DNA from: Streptomyces sp. NBC_00483
GTDB lineage: Bacteria; Actinomycetota; Actinomycetes; Streptomycetales; Streptomycetaceae
NCBI RefSeq assembly: GCF_036013745.1
Contig: NZ_CP107880.1
Span: 8,122,001-8,186,000 of the forward strand
DNA length: 64,000 nucleotides
Reading direction: 5' to 3'
Each line of letters opens with the position of its first letter. Position 1 is the stretch's first letter. Made by a program: the position numbers and the translations under genes. The notes beneath the pieces were generated by a model. The model saw only the letters and a list, made by a program, of their open reading frames with translations. It did not search any database and had not been told where the DNA came from. Of the stretch, positions 27,551-36,151 are shown one piece after another.

Positions 27551-29683
27551 CTAGAGTGGGCTTCCAGCGGCCACCACCGCATGTGCGTCCAGGGCGATGG
27601 CGCCGCCGGGATGCACAAGCAGCGGGTTGACCTCCAGATCGGTCAGTTCCGGGTGGTCCGCCGCGGCCTGGGCCACCGCGCACACCGCCGCCGCGGCCGC
27701 CTCCAGGTGGACGGCCGGTGCGCCGCGCCACCCGGTCAACAGCGGTGCGTGCCGCAGTTCCAGCAGCAGGGCACGCGCGCGTGCCGGGGTGAGCGGGGCC
27801 AGAGCCAGCGCCGTGTCGGCGTGCAGCTCGGCGGTGACGCCCCCGGCGCCGACCATGACGACCGGACCGAACGCCGCGTCCTTCCGTACGCCGACGATGA
27901 GTTCGCGCGCGTACGGAGGTGTGGCCATCGCCTCGACCGCGTACCGAACCGCACCCGTGGCCTCCCGCATCCGCGCGAACGCGGTCCGCAGGGCGGCCTC
28001 GTCCGCGATGTACAGCGCCACACCACCGGCCTCGGTCTTGTGCGCGAGCCCCATCGCCTTGAGCACCAAGGGGTAGCCCGTGCGGTAGGCGGCCTCGACC
28101 GCCGCGTCCGCGTCCGTCACGAACTCGGCCGTGGGGAACGCGACTCCGTAGGACGCCAGCAGCTCGCGCACCCGCTCGTAGCCGCCGTCCTCGACCTCGT
28201 ACGCCGCCGGGGGAGTGGTTCGCTCCTGCGGCAGGTGCGGCGTTGTGGCGGCCAGACGCACGGCGCCCGCGAGTGCCGTCGCCGCCTGCTCGACCCGCTC
28301 GTGCACCGGCACACCGCGCTCCCTGAGGACGGCGAGGGCCGGTGTGTCGCGGGCCATCGTGTGCACGATAAGGGCCCGCCCCGCGGCGCCGGCGGCGTCG
28401 GCGAGGGCGTGTGCGATCTCGCACTCGCGCCCCGCCTGGGCGGGGTTCGCGGTCGCGTAGTCCCCGAAGTAGCCGGTGAGTACGACCGTTTCCGCGTCGC
28501 CGCTGTGCAGCAAGGTGGCCGCCACGCGCGCGTAGGCGGCCAGATCCTGCTCGCCCGCCCCAGCAAGGTCGACCGGATTGGCCCGCCCCGCGCCCGGCGG
28601 CAGCTGCGCACCCAGGGCGTCGACGGTGGCCGGGGAGAGCGCGGGCACATCGAAGCCGCACGCGGCGAACGAGTCGGCGGCCAGCGCGCCCTGTCCGCCG
28701 CTGTCCCCGATCACGGCGATCCGGTGCGGTGGGGGTGGATCGGCGCCGGGTTGGGCGGGGGTGGGGGTCGGGGTCGTGTCGTGGCGTGAGGGCTGGGGGC
28801 GGGAACGTATGAGAGGGAGGGTGGGGGACATCAAGTGGAGGGCGGTGTCGACGAGTTCGCCCGCGGAGTTCAGGAGGAGGGCGCCGGCGTCGCGGCAGAC
28901 CGCCGCGACCGTGGCGTGCGGGCTGACGAGGGCGCCCGTGTGGGAGGCGGCCGCGCGGCCCGATGCCGAGCTGCGGCCCACCGTGAGGAGCAGGACCGGC
29001 TTTCCCCCGGCGTGAGCGGCCGCCAGGACGTCCGCGAGGCGGCGGCCGTCCCGGAAGTCCTCCACGTACGCCGCGATCGCTCTCGTTGGCTCGTGGGCGA
29101 TCAGGGATTCCAGGGCGTCGGCGGCGTCGATGTCGCGCTGGTTGCCGAGCGAGACGAAGCGCGAGAAGCCCGCGCCCGCGCGTTCCAGGTGGCGGCCGAT
29201 CTCCAGGGCCAGGTTGCCGCTCTGCGAAACGAGACCGAGGCCGCCGGTCGGGAAGTCGCCCCAGCTGAGCCGGAGTTGGCTCGTCGTGTCGACGATGCCC
29301 ATGCAGTTGGGGCCGAGCAGGCGGGCGCCGTGCGAGGTGACCAGGTCCGCGAGGGAGTCCTCCTCGGTGGTGCCCGACGTGATCACCGTGAAGCAGCGGG
29401 CGCCCGTGTCGAGGCCCTCCTGCACCACCGGGCGCACCTGGTGGGGCGGGACCGCGACCACCACGTGCTCGGGCGGCGCGTCCAGGGTGGACAGGGCGGG
29501 GCGGAACGGCTCGCCCTGGAGATGGCCGCCCCTGCGGTTGACCAGGTGGACGGCCCGGCGGGCGCGGCCGGTCAGGGCACCCGCCGCGAGCCAGTAGCCC
29601 CACTTCTCCGGGTTGTCGGACGCGCCGACGACCGCGACGGACGCCGGGTCGTACAGCGCGTCCAGGCCTGTTGTCGTCGTCAC
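27551..29683 (-). CDS. Acyl-CoA synthetase (NDP-forming), fused alpha-beta type
   Basis: A 710-residue protein of the ADP-forming acetyl-CoA synthetase family. A CoA-binding Rossmann domain is at about 1-130 (SVAVVGASDNPEKWGY). Succinyl-CoA-synthetase-like ligase domains follow, with the SHTGALV His loop. A C-terminal ATP-grasp_5 domain covers about 480-700 (YPLVLKAMGLAHKTEAGGV). It interconverts acyl-CoA plus ADP and acid plus ATP. A Pro/Thr-rich linker (PTPTPAQPGADPPPP) separates two halves. GTG 29683 overlaps the upstream dehydrogenase stop (GTGA), making it the last gene of the coupled operon. The acyl substrate is inferred from the pathway, not known. Confidence 0.88.
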   Translation of the reverse strand: MTTTTGLDALYDPASVAVVGASDNPEKWGYWLAAGALTGRARRAVHLVNRRGGHLQGEPFRPALSTLDAPPEHVVVAVPPHQVRPVVQEGLDTGARCFTVITSGTTEEDSLADLVTSHGARLLGPNCMGIVDTTSQLRLSWGDFPTGGLGLVSQSGNLALEIGRHLERAGAGFSRFVSLGNQRDIDAADALESLIAHEPTRAIAAYVEDFRDGRRLADVLAAAHAGGKPVLLLTVGRSSASGRAAASHTGALVSPHATVAAVCRDAGALLLNSAGELVDTALHLMSPTLPLIRSRPQPSRHDTTPTPTPAQPGADPPPPHRIAVIGDSGGQGALAADSFAACGFDVPALSPATVDALGAQLPPGAGRANPVDLAGAGEQDLAAYARVAATLLHSGDAETVVLTGYFGDYATANPAQAGRECEIAHALADAAGAAGRALIVHTMARDTPALAVLRERGVPVHERVEQAATALAGAVRLAATTPHLPQERTTPPAAYEVEDGGYERVRELLASYGVAFPTAEFVTDADAAVEAAYRTGYPLVLKAMGLAHKTEAGGVALYIADEAALRTAFARMREATGAVRYAVEAMATPPYARELIVGVRKDAAFGPVVMVGAGGVTAELHADTALALAPLTPARARALLLELRHAPLLTGWRGAPAVHLEAAAAAVCAVAQAAADHPELTDLEVNPLLVHPGGAIALDAHAVVAAGSPL

Positions 29684-30921
29684 CTGTACCACCCGAACCT
29701 CTCCGCGAGGATCGGCAGGCGGTCGGCGACGATGGCGTGCGCCGCGGCCCTCGGGGTCGTTCCGTCGCCCTCCGCGCGCGCGAGCATCTGGTCGATCAGG
29801 GAGCGCATGGAGCGCCGCGTGTAGGCGAAGGCCTCGTCCGCGTCCGCGCCGATGTCGCCGAACAGGGTCCACCACCACCAGGCGTTCGTCCCGGAGTTGA
29901 CGACCACGTCCGGCAGGACCGTGATGCCGCGCCCGGTCAGCAGCTCCTCGGCGTCCGCGAGGACCGGCATGTTCGCCGCCTCGACGACCCAGCAGGCCGT
30001 GATCCGCTCCTGGTTCGCCGCGTCGATCGCGTACGAGACCGCGGCCGGGATCAGTACGTCCGCGTCCGCCGAAAGCCAGGCGTCGCCCGGCAGTTCACGA
30101 TCCTCCGGCCGCAGCCGCTCGCGGTTCACCGTGCCGTAGGCGTCGCGCGCCGCGAGCAGCGCGTCCACATCGAGGCCCGCGTCGTTGGCGATGGTGCCCT
30201 CCAGGTCGGCCACCGCCACGATCGTGAGCCCCGCGCGCGCGAGGAAGCGGGCCGTGGCGCCGCCCATGGTGCCCAGGCCCTGGAGGGAGACACGGGTGCC
30301 TTCGTAGGAGCGGCCGGCGCGGTCGAGCGCCACCAGGACCGCCTCGGCGACGCCGCAGCCGCCCACCAGCTCGTCGAGACCGATGCCGTCGACGTCCACC
30401 GCGAACGCGTCCGCCAGCCGCTGACGGGCCGTCTCCTCGTCGTCCAGGAGCGGGTACACGGCCTGGATGGACGACACGAGACCCGCCTCGGCCGCCGCCT
30501 TGTCGACCAGGTCCTGCGTGAGACCCAGGTCCTCGCCCGTTGTCCAGAAGGACTCGATGTACGGACGCATCGCCTTCAGGTAGCGCACCAGAATGCCGTA
30601 CGCCTCCGGGTCCTGCGGGTCGCAGTCGATGCCGCCCTTGGCGCCGCCCAGCGGGATGTAGCGGCCCTCCGGGTTGTAGTGCAGCGCCTCCTTCATCGAC
30701 ATGCCGCGCGCGAGCCCCGCGACCTCCTCCAGGGTGCAGCCCTTGCGCATCCGCAGGCCGCCGCTGGAGACGCCGCGCACCAGGCGGTCGATCACCAAGT
30801 AGCCGTTGCGGCCGGTGACATGGTCGGTCCAGGTGAGCTCGGTGAGGGGAGCCGTCGGCTGCGTCGGGGGCGTGGCGGTGCCTGCGGGCGCGGGCGCGGC
30901 GGGCGTGGGGGCGGTGGTCAT
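29680..30921 (-). CDS. Glu/Leu/Phe/Val dehydrogenase family protein
   Basis: A 413-residue NAD(P)-dependent amino acid dehydrogenase. Substrate-binding GGAKGGIDCDP near residue 93 carries the catalytic-domain lysine, Asp lies in TTGEDLG, and the Rossmann motif LQGLGTMGGATARFL starts near 212. It interconverts an amino acid and its 2-oxoacid. The first 26 residues are a Pro/Ala/Thr-rich extension. The ATG overlaps the upstream decarboxylase stop, and the stop overlaps the acyl-CoA synthetase GTG, so translation is coupled on both sides. Position before a 2-oxoacid decarboxylase suggests catabolic deamination; substrate specificity cannot be read. Confidence 0.9.
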   Translation of the reverse strand: MTTAPTPAAPAPAGTATPPTQPTAPLTELTWTDHVTGRNGYLVIDRLVRGVSSGGLRMRKGCTLEEVAGLARGMSMKEALHYNPEGRYIPLGGAKGGIDCDPQDPEAYGILVRYLKAMRPYIESFWTTGEDLGLTQDLVDKAAAEAGLVSSIQAVYPLLDDEETARQRLADAFAVDVDGIGLDELVGGCGVAEAVLVALDRAGRSYEGTRVSLQGLGTMGGATARFLARAGLTIVAVADLEGTIANDAGLDVDALLAARDAYGTVNRERLRPEDRELPGDAWLSADADVLIPAAVSYAIDAANQERITACWVVEAANMPVLADAEELLTGRGITVLPDVVVNSGTNAWWWWTLFGDIGADADEAFAYTRRSMRSLIDQMLARAEGDGTTPRAAAHAIVADRLPILAERFGWYR

Positions 30922-32597
30922 GCGGACTCCTCAGGAACGACGATCAGGGTGGGGGCGGGAGTGGTCAGGGCGGTGCTCAGCAGCTTCGCGAGCTCCTCGG
31001 GGGAGTGGGCCGTCGCGCCGTGTCCTCCGTAGGCGCGGGCGAGGGCGGGCAGGTCCACGCGCGCGTGGTCGACCGCGAGCGGTGCGTCGCCGCGGGCGTT
31101 CATCTCGTCGCGGATCTCGCCGTAGCCGGAGTTGTCGAACACCACGACGGCGAGCGGTTGTTGGAGCGCGGCGGCCGTGGCCAGTTCCTGGATCGAGAAC
31201 TGCAGGCCCCCGTCGCCGCTGAGCGCCACCACCTGGCGGTCCGGGCAGGCGGCCTTCGCACCGACCGCCGCGGGCAGGGCGTAGCCGAGCGTGCCGAACC
31301 CGGTGGGGTGCAGATAGCGGGCGCGCGGCCCCAGGGTGAGGTGCGGCAGGGCCCCGTAATAGCAGCACTGGGCGCTGTCCGAGGTGACGACGGCGTCCGG
31401 GGCGAGGACGCCGCGGATCGCCTCCAGGTAGGGCAGCCAGTGGGCGTCGCGGGGGCGGGATTCGCTGTCGCGGGCCGCCTTGAGGGTGGCGGTTTCGGTG
31501 TGGGCGGCGGTTTCGGTTGGGGTGCCGGTGGTGCGCGGTGTGGTGGCCGCGGTTCCTGTGACGAGCGCATCCAGCGTGGCGGCCGCGTCGCCGACCAGGG
31601 GGACGTCCGCCGGGACACCCGCGTACATCTGCGCCGGGTCGAAATCCACACGGATCAACTGCCCCTGGAAGGGCAGGGGTTCGGCGGTCCAGATGTCGGA
31701 CTCGGCCAGCTCCGTGCCGACGGCCAGGACCACGTCACGGGTCGTGAGCCACTCCTGGACCGCCGTGCTGTGCAGGGACACGCCGAGGGAGAGCGGATGC
31801 TCCTCGTCGACGATCGCCTTGCCGTTCGCCGTGGTGGCCACCGGCGCCGCCAACTGCTCGGCCAGGGCAAGGCATTGGGTCGCCGCGCCGCGGGCTCCGC
31901 CCCCGAGGACGAGGGCCGGGCGCTCCGCGTGGGCAAGGAGCGCGGCGGCCTCCTCGACGCGTGCGGCGTCGGGGACGCGCGGCGCGGCCGGGGGAGCGGT
32001 GCGGGCCGGGCCCGCGGGCTCCGTCGCCTCCAGGAGGTCGAGCGGGATCTCGATGTGCGCCGGGCGCGGCCGCTCCGAGCGGAACAGCGTGAACGCCCGC
32101 GCCACCGCCGCACCGATCTCCGCCACCGACGAGACCCGGTGGCTGAAGGCGGCCACATTCCGCAACGCCTCGCTCTGGCTGCGCATTTCGTGCAGCAGGC
32201 CCGTCGACTGGCGCGGGTGGCGCAGCGGCATGCCCGGCGAGATCACCAGCAGCGGCACACTGTCCGAGTAGGCCTGACCGACGGCCGCCGCGATGTTCAG
32301 GAGCGCGGGCCCCGTGGTGGTGATCGCCACACCGGGCGTGCCCGTCACGCGCGCGTATGCGTCCGCCGCGTATCCCGCGCCCTGTTCGTGGCGCGGCGCG
32401 ACGTGTGCGACACCGTAGGCCGTCAAGTGGCGGTAGATCTCCAGGTTGTGGGTGCCCGGGATGCCGAAGGCCTGGGTGACGCCGTGGGTGGCCAGGGCGC
32501 GGACGAGCGCTTCGCCGCCGGTGAGGTGGGTGCGGTCTGGGGGCGGCGGCTCGGGACTGTGACGCGTAACTGCGGCGGATTCGTGGACAGACGTCAC
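30918..32597 (-). CDS. ThDP-dependent 2-oxoacid decarboxylase, AruI-like
   Basis: A 559-residue acetolactate-synthase-fold enzyme. Catalytic Glu sits in RHEQGAGYAADAYAR, the central domain is about 200-340, and the ThDP motif GDGGLQFSIQEL ends in VVVFDNSGYGEIRDEM. Segments such as IGQAYSDSVPLLVIS and RSERPRPAHIEIPLDLLEA are close to 5-guanidino-2-oxopentanoate decarboxylase (AruI of the arginine transaminase pathway), as I recall that family. It could decarboxylate a 2-oxoacid from arginine or another amino acid. GTG 32597 overlaps the acyl-CoA dehydrogenase stop by 4 bp; long upstream frames are shadows. A plain acetolactate synthase is less likely without a regulatory subunit. Confidence 0.85.
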   Translation of the reverse strand: MTSVHESAAVTRHSPEPPPPDRTHLTGGEALVRALATHGVTQAFGIPGTHNLEIYRHLTAYGVAHVAPRHEQGAGYAADAYARVTGTPGVAITTTGPALLNIAAAVGQAYSDSVPLLVISPGMPLRHPRQSTGLLHEMRSQSEALRNVAAFSHRVSSVAEIGAAVARAFTLFRSERPRPAHIEIPLDLLEATEPAGPARTAPPAAPRVPDAARVEEAAALLAHAERPALVLGGGARGAATQCLALAEQLAAPVATTANGKAIVDEEHPLSLGVSLHSTAVQEWLTTRDVVLAVGTELAESDIWTAEPLPFQGQLIRVDFDPAQMYAGVPADVPLVGDAAATLDALVTGTAATTPRTTGTPTETAAHTETATLKAARDSESRPRDAHWLPYLEAIRGVLAPDAVVTSDSAQCCYYGALPHLTLGPRARYLHPTGFGTLGYALPAAVGAKAACPDRQVVALSGDGGLQFSIQELATAAALQQPLAVVVFDNSGYGEIRDEMNARGDAPLAVDHARVDLPALARAYGGHGATAHSPEELAKLLSTALTTPAPTLIVVPEESA

Positions 32598-33751
32598 AGT
32601 GACCTCGCAATGATCAGGCGCATGATGTCGGAGGTGCCCTCTTCGATCTCCTCCAACTTGGCGTCGCGCATCCACTGTTCGACCGGGAACTCGCGCGAGT
32701 AGCCCCAGCCGCCCAGCGTCTGCACGGCCGCCCAGGTGCAGTACGCGGCCGTCTCCGACGCGGTGAGCTTGGCCATGGCCGCCTCCGTGGTGGCGGACAG
32801 GCCCGCGTCCAGGCGGCGGGCCGCGCGCCACGTCATCAGGCGCGATTGCTCGATGCGGGTGCGCATGTCGGCGAGGCGGAACGCGACCGCCTGGTGCTCG
32901 ATGACGGGCTTGCCGAACTGTTCGCGCGTGCGCGCGTAGTCGCGTGCGTACTCGTAGGCGGCGCGGGCGACACCGGTGGCGGCGGCGCCCAGGACGGCGC
33001 GTGAGATGTCGAAGGTGCGCATCAGGCCGATGAAGCCCTGGCCCTCGTCGCCGAGCCGGTTCTCCTCGGGGACGAACGCGTCGGAGAGGAAGATCTCCCT
33101 GCAGACGATGGCGCGTTGACCCATCTTGCGCATCGGCTCGCCGAAGGTGACACCTTCGGTGTCCTTGTGCAGCAGGAAGGCGGTCACGCCGCGCGAGCGC
33201 TGCATCGGGTCCGTCTTGGCGAACACCACGTAGCGGTCGGCCTCGCCCGCGTTCGAGATCCAGGCCTTCTGGCCGTTGAGCAGGTAGCCGCCCTCGGTGC
33301 GGCGGGCTGTTGTGGTGATCGACGCGGCGTCCGAGCCTGCGCCCGGTTCGGTGGTCGCCAGCGACGTCATCGGGGTGTCGGGTCCTGCGAGCGGCGTGAG
33401 CCAGGTGCGCTGCTGCTCCTCGGTGCCGAGGGCGAGCACAGGATCGGCGAAGAAGCCGTTGGAGCAGAGCAGGTTGCCGATGCCCAGGTCGCCGACGCAC
33501 AGCTCCTCCTGTACGAGGACCTGTGTGAACACGTCGGTGAAGCCGCCTCCGCCGAACTCCTCGGGGAGCATGAACCCGGTGATGCCGACCTTGGCCGCCT
33601 TGCGCCACAGGTCCCAGGGCGTCTCGACGTCGGCCTCGTCGACGGCACGCGCGCGTGGCCGGATCTCCTCGGCCGCGAACGTCCGGGCGAGCTCGACGAC
33701 GGCGTGCTGTTCGGGGGTGAGCGGGACCAGTTCGGTGGGGAGTTCCGACAC
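32594..33751 (-). CDS. Acyl-CoA dehydrogenase
   Basis: A 385-residue FAD enzyme with the standard three-domain fold. SLATTEPGAGSDAASI is the ACADS_1 signature and QTLGGWGYSREFPVEQWMRDAKLEEIEEGTSD the ACADS_2 region, whose catalytic Glu falls in IEEGTSD. It introduces a double bond into an acyl-CoA. It is first of a four-gene operon in which every junction is a 4-bp overlap. Upstream lie four 13-bp spaced ACTGA half-sites and an ACTGA-N8-TCAGT operator. Short- or branched-chain acyl-CoA substrates are likely given the 2-oxoacid chemistry downstream. Confidence 0.93.
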   Translation of the reverse strand: MSELPTELVPLTPEQHAVVELARTFAAEEIRPRARAVDEADVETPWDLWRKAAKVGITGFMLPEEFGGGGFTDVFTQVLVQEELCVGDLGIGNLLCSNGFFADPVLALGTEEQQRTWLTPLAGPDTPMTSLATTEPGAGSDAASITTTARRTEGGYLLNGQKAWISNAGEADRYVVFAKTDPMQRSRGVTAFLLHKDTEGVTFGEPMRKMGQRAIVCREIFLSDAFVPEENRLGDEGQGFIGLMRTFDISRAVLGAAATGVARAAYEYARDYARTREQFGKPVIEHQAVAFRLADMRTRIEQSRLMTWRAARRLDAGLSATTEAAMAKLTASETAAYCTWAAVQTLGGWGYSREFPVEQWMRDAKLEEIEEGTSDIMRLIIARSL

Positions 33752-33778
33752 GGTGCCTCCAGACGGTCCATGTGGCTT

Positions 33779-33835
33779 ACTGAGCGGCTTTACTGAACGG
33801 CTTCACTGAACAGATTTACTGAATCGTCGGTCAGT
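33779..33835. promoter_or_regulatory. Tandem ACTGA half-sites and ACTGA-N8-TCAGT operator (site B)
   Basis: ACTGA occurs at 33779, 33792, 33805 and 33818, each exactly 13 bp apart, and is closed by the inverted copy TCAGT at 33831, again 13 bp on. The last pair forms ACTGAATCGTCGGTCAGT, the same architecture as the site beside the TetR gene. The array covers positions 28-84 upstream of the acyl-CoA dehydrogenase start. Confidence 0.65.
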
Positions 33836-33872
33836 ATCTGGAGTCTACGAGAGTGCTGTCAATCGAACTGGT

Positions 33873-33890
33873 ACTGAATGAAGGATCAGT
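33873..33890. promoter_or_regulatory. ACTGA-N8-TCAGT operator (site C)
   Basis: ACTGAATGAAGGATCAGT is a third copy of the motif with identical 8-nt spacing, 38 bp beyond site B and between the acyl-CoA dehydrogenase and the divergent MBL hydrolase. Confidence 0.6.
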
Positions 33891-34026
33891 TTGTGGGAGG
33901 GCAGGTGGGGACGGTGGGCGAGGGGCGTCGGTCACATGTCCCGGGGGCGGGCACACAGGAGGCGCTCAGCGCGTTGTCAGTGGTGCCGCACATAATGGGA
34001 AACCTGATCGATCAATGGGAGGCGCC

Positions 34027-35214
34027 GTGTCACGTTCGCTGACGTCACGTTCTCTGACTTCCGGGCTGCGCTCGCTCCAGCCCGATGCCTTTGGCGCCGA
34101 ACCCACAGGGGCGCGGCTGGACCGGATCCGCCGGTCCCCGAACTTCGCGGACGGGTCCTTCCAGAACCCGGAGGGCGCGCGCATCCGGCCCGACGGCTCG
34201 ATGCTCGAGTTCGCGAAGAATTACTTCCGTAAGGAGGAGCGCGCCCGCCGGGCCCCCACGGGCACCGTGCCGGTGCACGCCACCACCGTCGCCGACCTGG
34301 CGAAGCCGCCGGTGAGCGGGCTGCGGATCACATGGATGGGCCACTCCAGCGTCCTCGCCGAGATAGATGGGGTGCGGGTGCTGTTCGACCCGGTGTGGGG
34401 CGAGCGCTGTTCACCGTTCGCCTTCGCGGGGCCCAAGCGGCTGCACCCGGCGCCGCTGCCGCTCGCCGCGCTGGGGCCGGTCGACGTGGTGGTGATCTCC
34501 CACGATCACTACGACCACCTGGACATGTCCACCATCAAGGCGCTCGCCCACACGGACACCGTGTTCGCGGTGCCGCTCGGCGTCGGCGCGCACCTGGAGC
34601 ACTGGGGCGTGCCCGCGGACCGGCTGCGCGAGCTGGACTGGCACGAGTCGACGAAGGTCGCCGGGGTGACGCTGACCGCCACCCCCGCCCGCCACTTCTG
34701 CGGCCGCGGCCTGCGCAACACGCAGCACACCCTGTGGGCGTCCTGGGTGGTCGCCGGGTCCGAGCACAGCGTCTTCCACAGTGGCGACACCGGTTATTTC
34801 GCGGGCTTCAAGGACATCGGTGCCGAGCACGGACCGTTCGACGTGACGATGATCCAGATCGGCGCGTACTCGGAGTACTGGCCCGACATCCACATGACCC
34901 CGGAGGAGGGCATGCGCGCCCACCTCGACCTGCAGGGCGGGCCCGCGGCCGGGCCGATGCTGCCGATCCACTGGGGGACGTTCAACCTCGCGCCGCACGC
35001 CTGGACCGAGCCCGGTGAGGGGACCGTCACCGCGGCTCGCCGGTCCGCCGCCCGTATCGTGCTGCCGCGCCCCGGCGAGCCCTTCGAGCCGGGCGCCGAG
35101 GCGCTGCCCACGGAGCAGTGGTGGCGTCCGGTCGCGGCGGTGCCGCAGGGCGGGTGGCCGGTGGCCGGGCCCGTGGCGGGGGCGGACGACACGGAGATCG
35201 TGGTCGCCGGGTAG
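34027..35214 (+). CDS. MBL-fold metal-dependent hydrolase (NAPE-PLD/RomA-like)
   Basis: A 395-residue metallo-beta-lactamase-fold protein. The zinc motif SHDHYDHLD (HxHxDH) lies near residue 160, upstream strand ITWMGHSSVLAEIDG and FDPVWGERCSP are typical of the NAPE-PLD/RomA group, and HSGDTGYF and LPIHWGTF give the later metal ligands. Known relatives cleave phosphodiester lipids, but most bacterial members are uncharacterised. GTG 34027 has GGGAGG 4 nt upstream; a frame open from 33853 lacks a supported start. The N-terminus repeats SRSLTSRSLTS. Confidence 0.85.
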   Translation: MSRSLTSRSLTSGLRSLQPDAFGAEPTGARLDRIRRSPNFADGSFQNPEGARIRPDGSMLEFAKNYFRKEERARRAPTGTVPVHATTVADLAKPPVSGLRITWMGHSSVLAEIDGVRVLFDPVWGERCSPFAFAGPKRLHPAPLPLAALGPVDVVVISHDHYDHLDMSTIKALAHTDTVFAVPLGVGAHLEHWGVPADRLRELDWHESTKVAGVTLTATPARHFCGRGLRNTQHTLWASWVVAGSEHSVFHSGDTGYFAGFKDIGAEHGPFDVTMIQIGAYSEYWPDIHMTPEEGMRAHLDLQGGPAAGPMLPIHWGTFNLAPHAWTEPGEGTVTAARRSAARIVLPRPGEPFEPGAEALPTEQWWRPVAAVPQGGWPVAGPVAGADDTEIVVAG

Positions 35215-35301
35215 GCGGTAGGTAGTAGGCGGTGGGCGGCTGGGGTCGGTCGGGCGCCGGGTGAGTCGGCTGCGGGTTGCGATTCCGCGCGCCGTTGCGG
35301 C

Positions 35302-36051
35302 TTACGCCGTGCGCCGGGCCCGCAGGACCGTGTCCCGGTGGTGGTGTGTGCCGGGCGGGGCCGGGGCGGTGCGCGGGCGGGTCTCGTTGACCTGGATCTT
35401 CCAGGTGCGGTCGCCCTCGGCGTCGAGGAGTACGGCGATGTCGTCGGCCCAGTAGTAGTCGGCGGGGTCGAATTCGGCGGTCGCCTCAGTGTGCTCCGTC
35501 AGGTCCGCCAGGGCGTGCGTGGTGAAGAGCAGCGTTCCGCCGGGTGCGACGGCGTCGACGAGCCCGCGCAGCGCCGGCAGCCCCGCGCTGCGCAACAGCG
35601 GGAAGTACTGGAGGGTCACCAGGTCGAAGGCGCCCGCGGGCGGCGGCGTGACGGCCAGATCGGCCTGCGCCCAGGAGACCCGGCCCGCCACGTCGGCGCC
35701 GGCCGCGGCCGCGCGGCGCAGGGCGACCTCGGAGACGTCGACCGCCGTGACCTGCCAGCCGCGCCGGGCCAGCCAGAGCGCGTCGCCGCCCTCGCCGCAG
35801 CCGACGTCGAGCGCCTGGCCGGGCGGCAGATCGGCGGCCTCGTCCACGAGCACACCGTTCGGGTTGCCGCTGAAGAGCTGGCCGCGGCTGCGGTACCGCT
35901 CGTCCCACTCCTGAGCGGTGTCCGACTGGAGGGTGTCCGATTGAGCGGTGTCGAACTGGGCGGTGTCCGACTGGGGGATGTCCGGCTGAGGGGTGTCGGC
36001 CTGGGCGGTGTTCGACTGAGGTGTGTCGTACTGGGCGATGTCGTTGTCCAT
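35302..36051 (-). CDS. Class I SAM-dependent methyltransferase with N-terminal pentapeptide repeat
   Basis: 249 residues. The methyltransferase domain starts near residue 48 (EWDERYRSRGQLFSGNPN), with SAM motif I ALDVGCGEGGDALWLARRG, the acidic VTAVDVS, and motif IV FDLVTLQYFP. This is the UbiE/TehB-like pattern. Residues 7-47 are eight copies of a five-residue unit, xDTAQ/xDTPQ, encoded by 15-bp repeats, which is not part of the enzyme fold. ATG 36051 is chosen as the only ATG before the repeat. The gene is divergent from the interrupted XRE-cupin gene. The substrate is unknown. Confidence 0.85.
   Translation of the reverse strand: MDNDIAQYDTPQSNTAQADTPQPDIPQSDTAQFDTAQSDTLQSDTAQEWDERYRSRGQLFSGNPNGVLVDEAADLPPGQALDVGCGEGGDALWLARRGWQVTAVDVSEVALRRAAAAGADVAGRVSWAQADLAVTPPPAGAFDLVTLQYFPLLRSAGLPALRGLVDAVAPGGTLLFTTHALADLTEHTEATAEFDPADYYWADDIAVLLDAEGDRTWKIQVNETRPRTAPAPPGTHHHRDTVLRARRTA
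35911..36033 (-). repeat. 15-bp in-frame minisatellite in the methyltransferase gene
   Basis: About eight degenerate 15-bp units (consensus CAGTCGGACACCGCC on the minus strand) encode Q-S-D-T-A repeats at the protein N-terminus. Confidence 0.8.
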
Positions 36052-36134
36052 GGCGTCCGGTCCTGTCTCTCGTCCGTTCGACGGTGACCCCGTCGACGCC
36101 AAGGTCGCGCCACGCGTGCGTACGGGCAAACTTC

Positions 36135-36151
36135 TTTGCGGAAAACGCAAA
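36135..36151. promoter_or_regulatory. Inverted repeat TTTGCG-N5-CGCAAA upstream of the interrupted XRE gene
   Basis: TTTGCGGAAAACGCAAA has 6-bp perfect arms around GAAAA and ends 19 bp before the ATG of the XRE-cupin pseudogene. It has the same layout as TTGCC-N5-GGCAA before the intact XRE-cupin gene at 17458. Confidence 0.5.

Noticed and set aside
35911..36033. CRISPR-like array of short repeats
   Set aside because: The 15-bp units are contiguous with no spacers and keep reading frame; it is a coding minisatellite. No CRISPR array is seen anywhere in the window.
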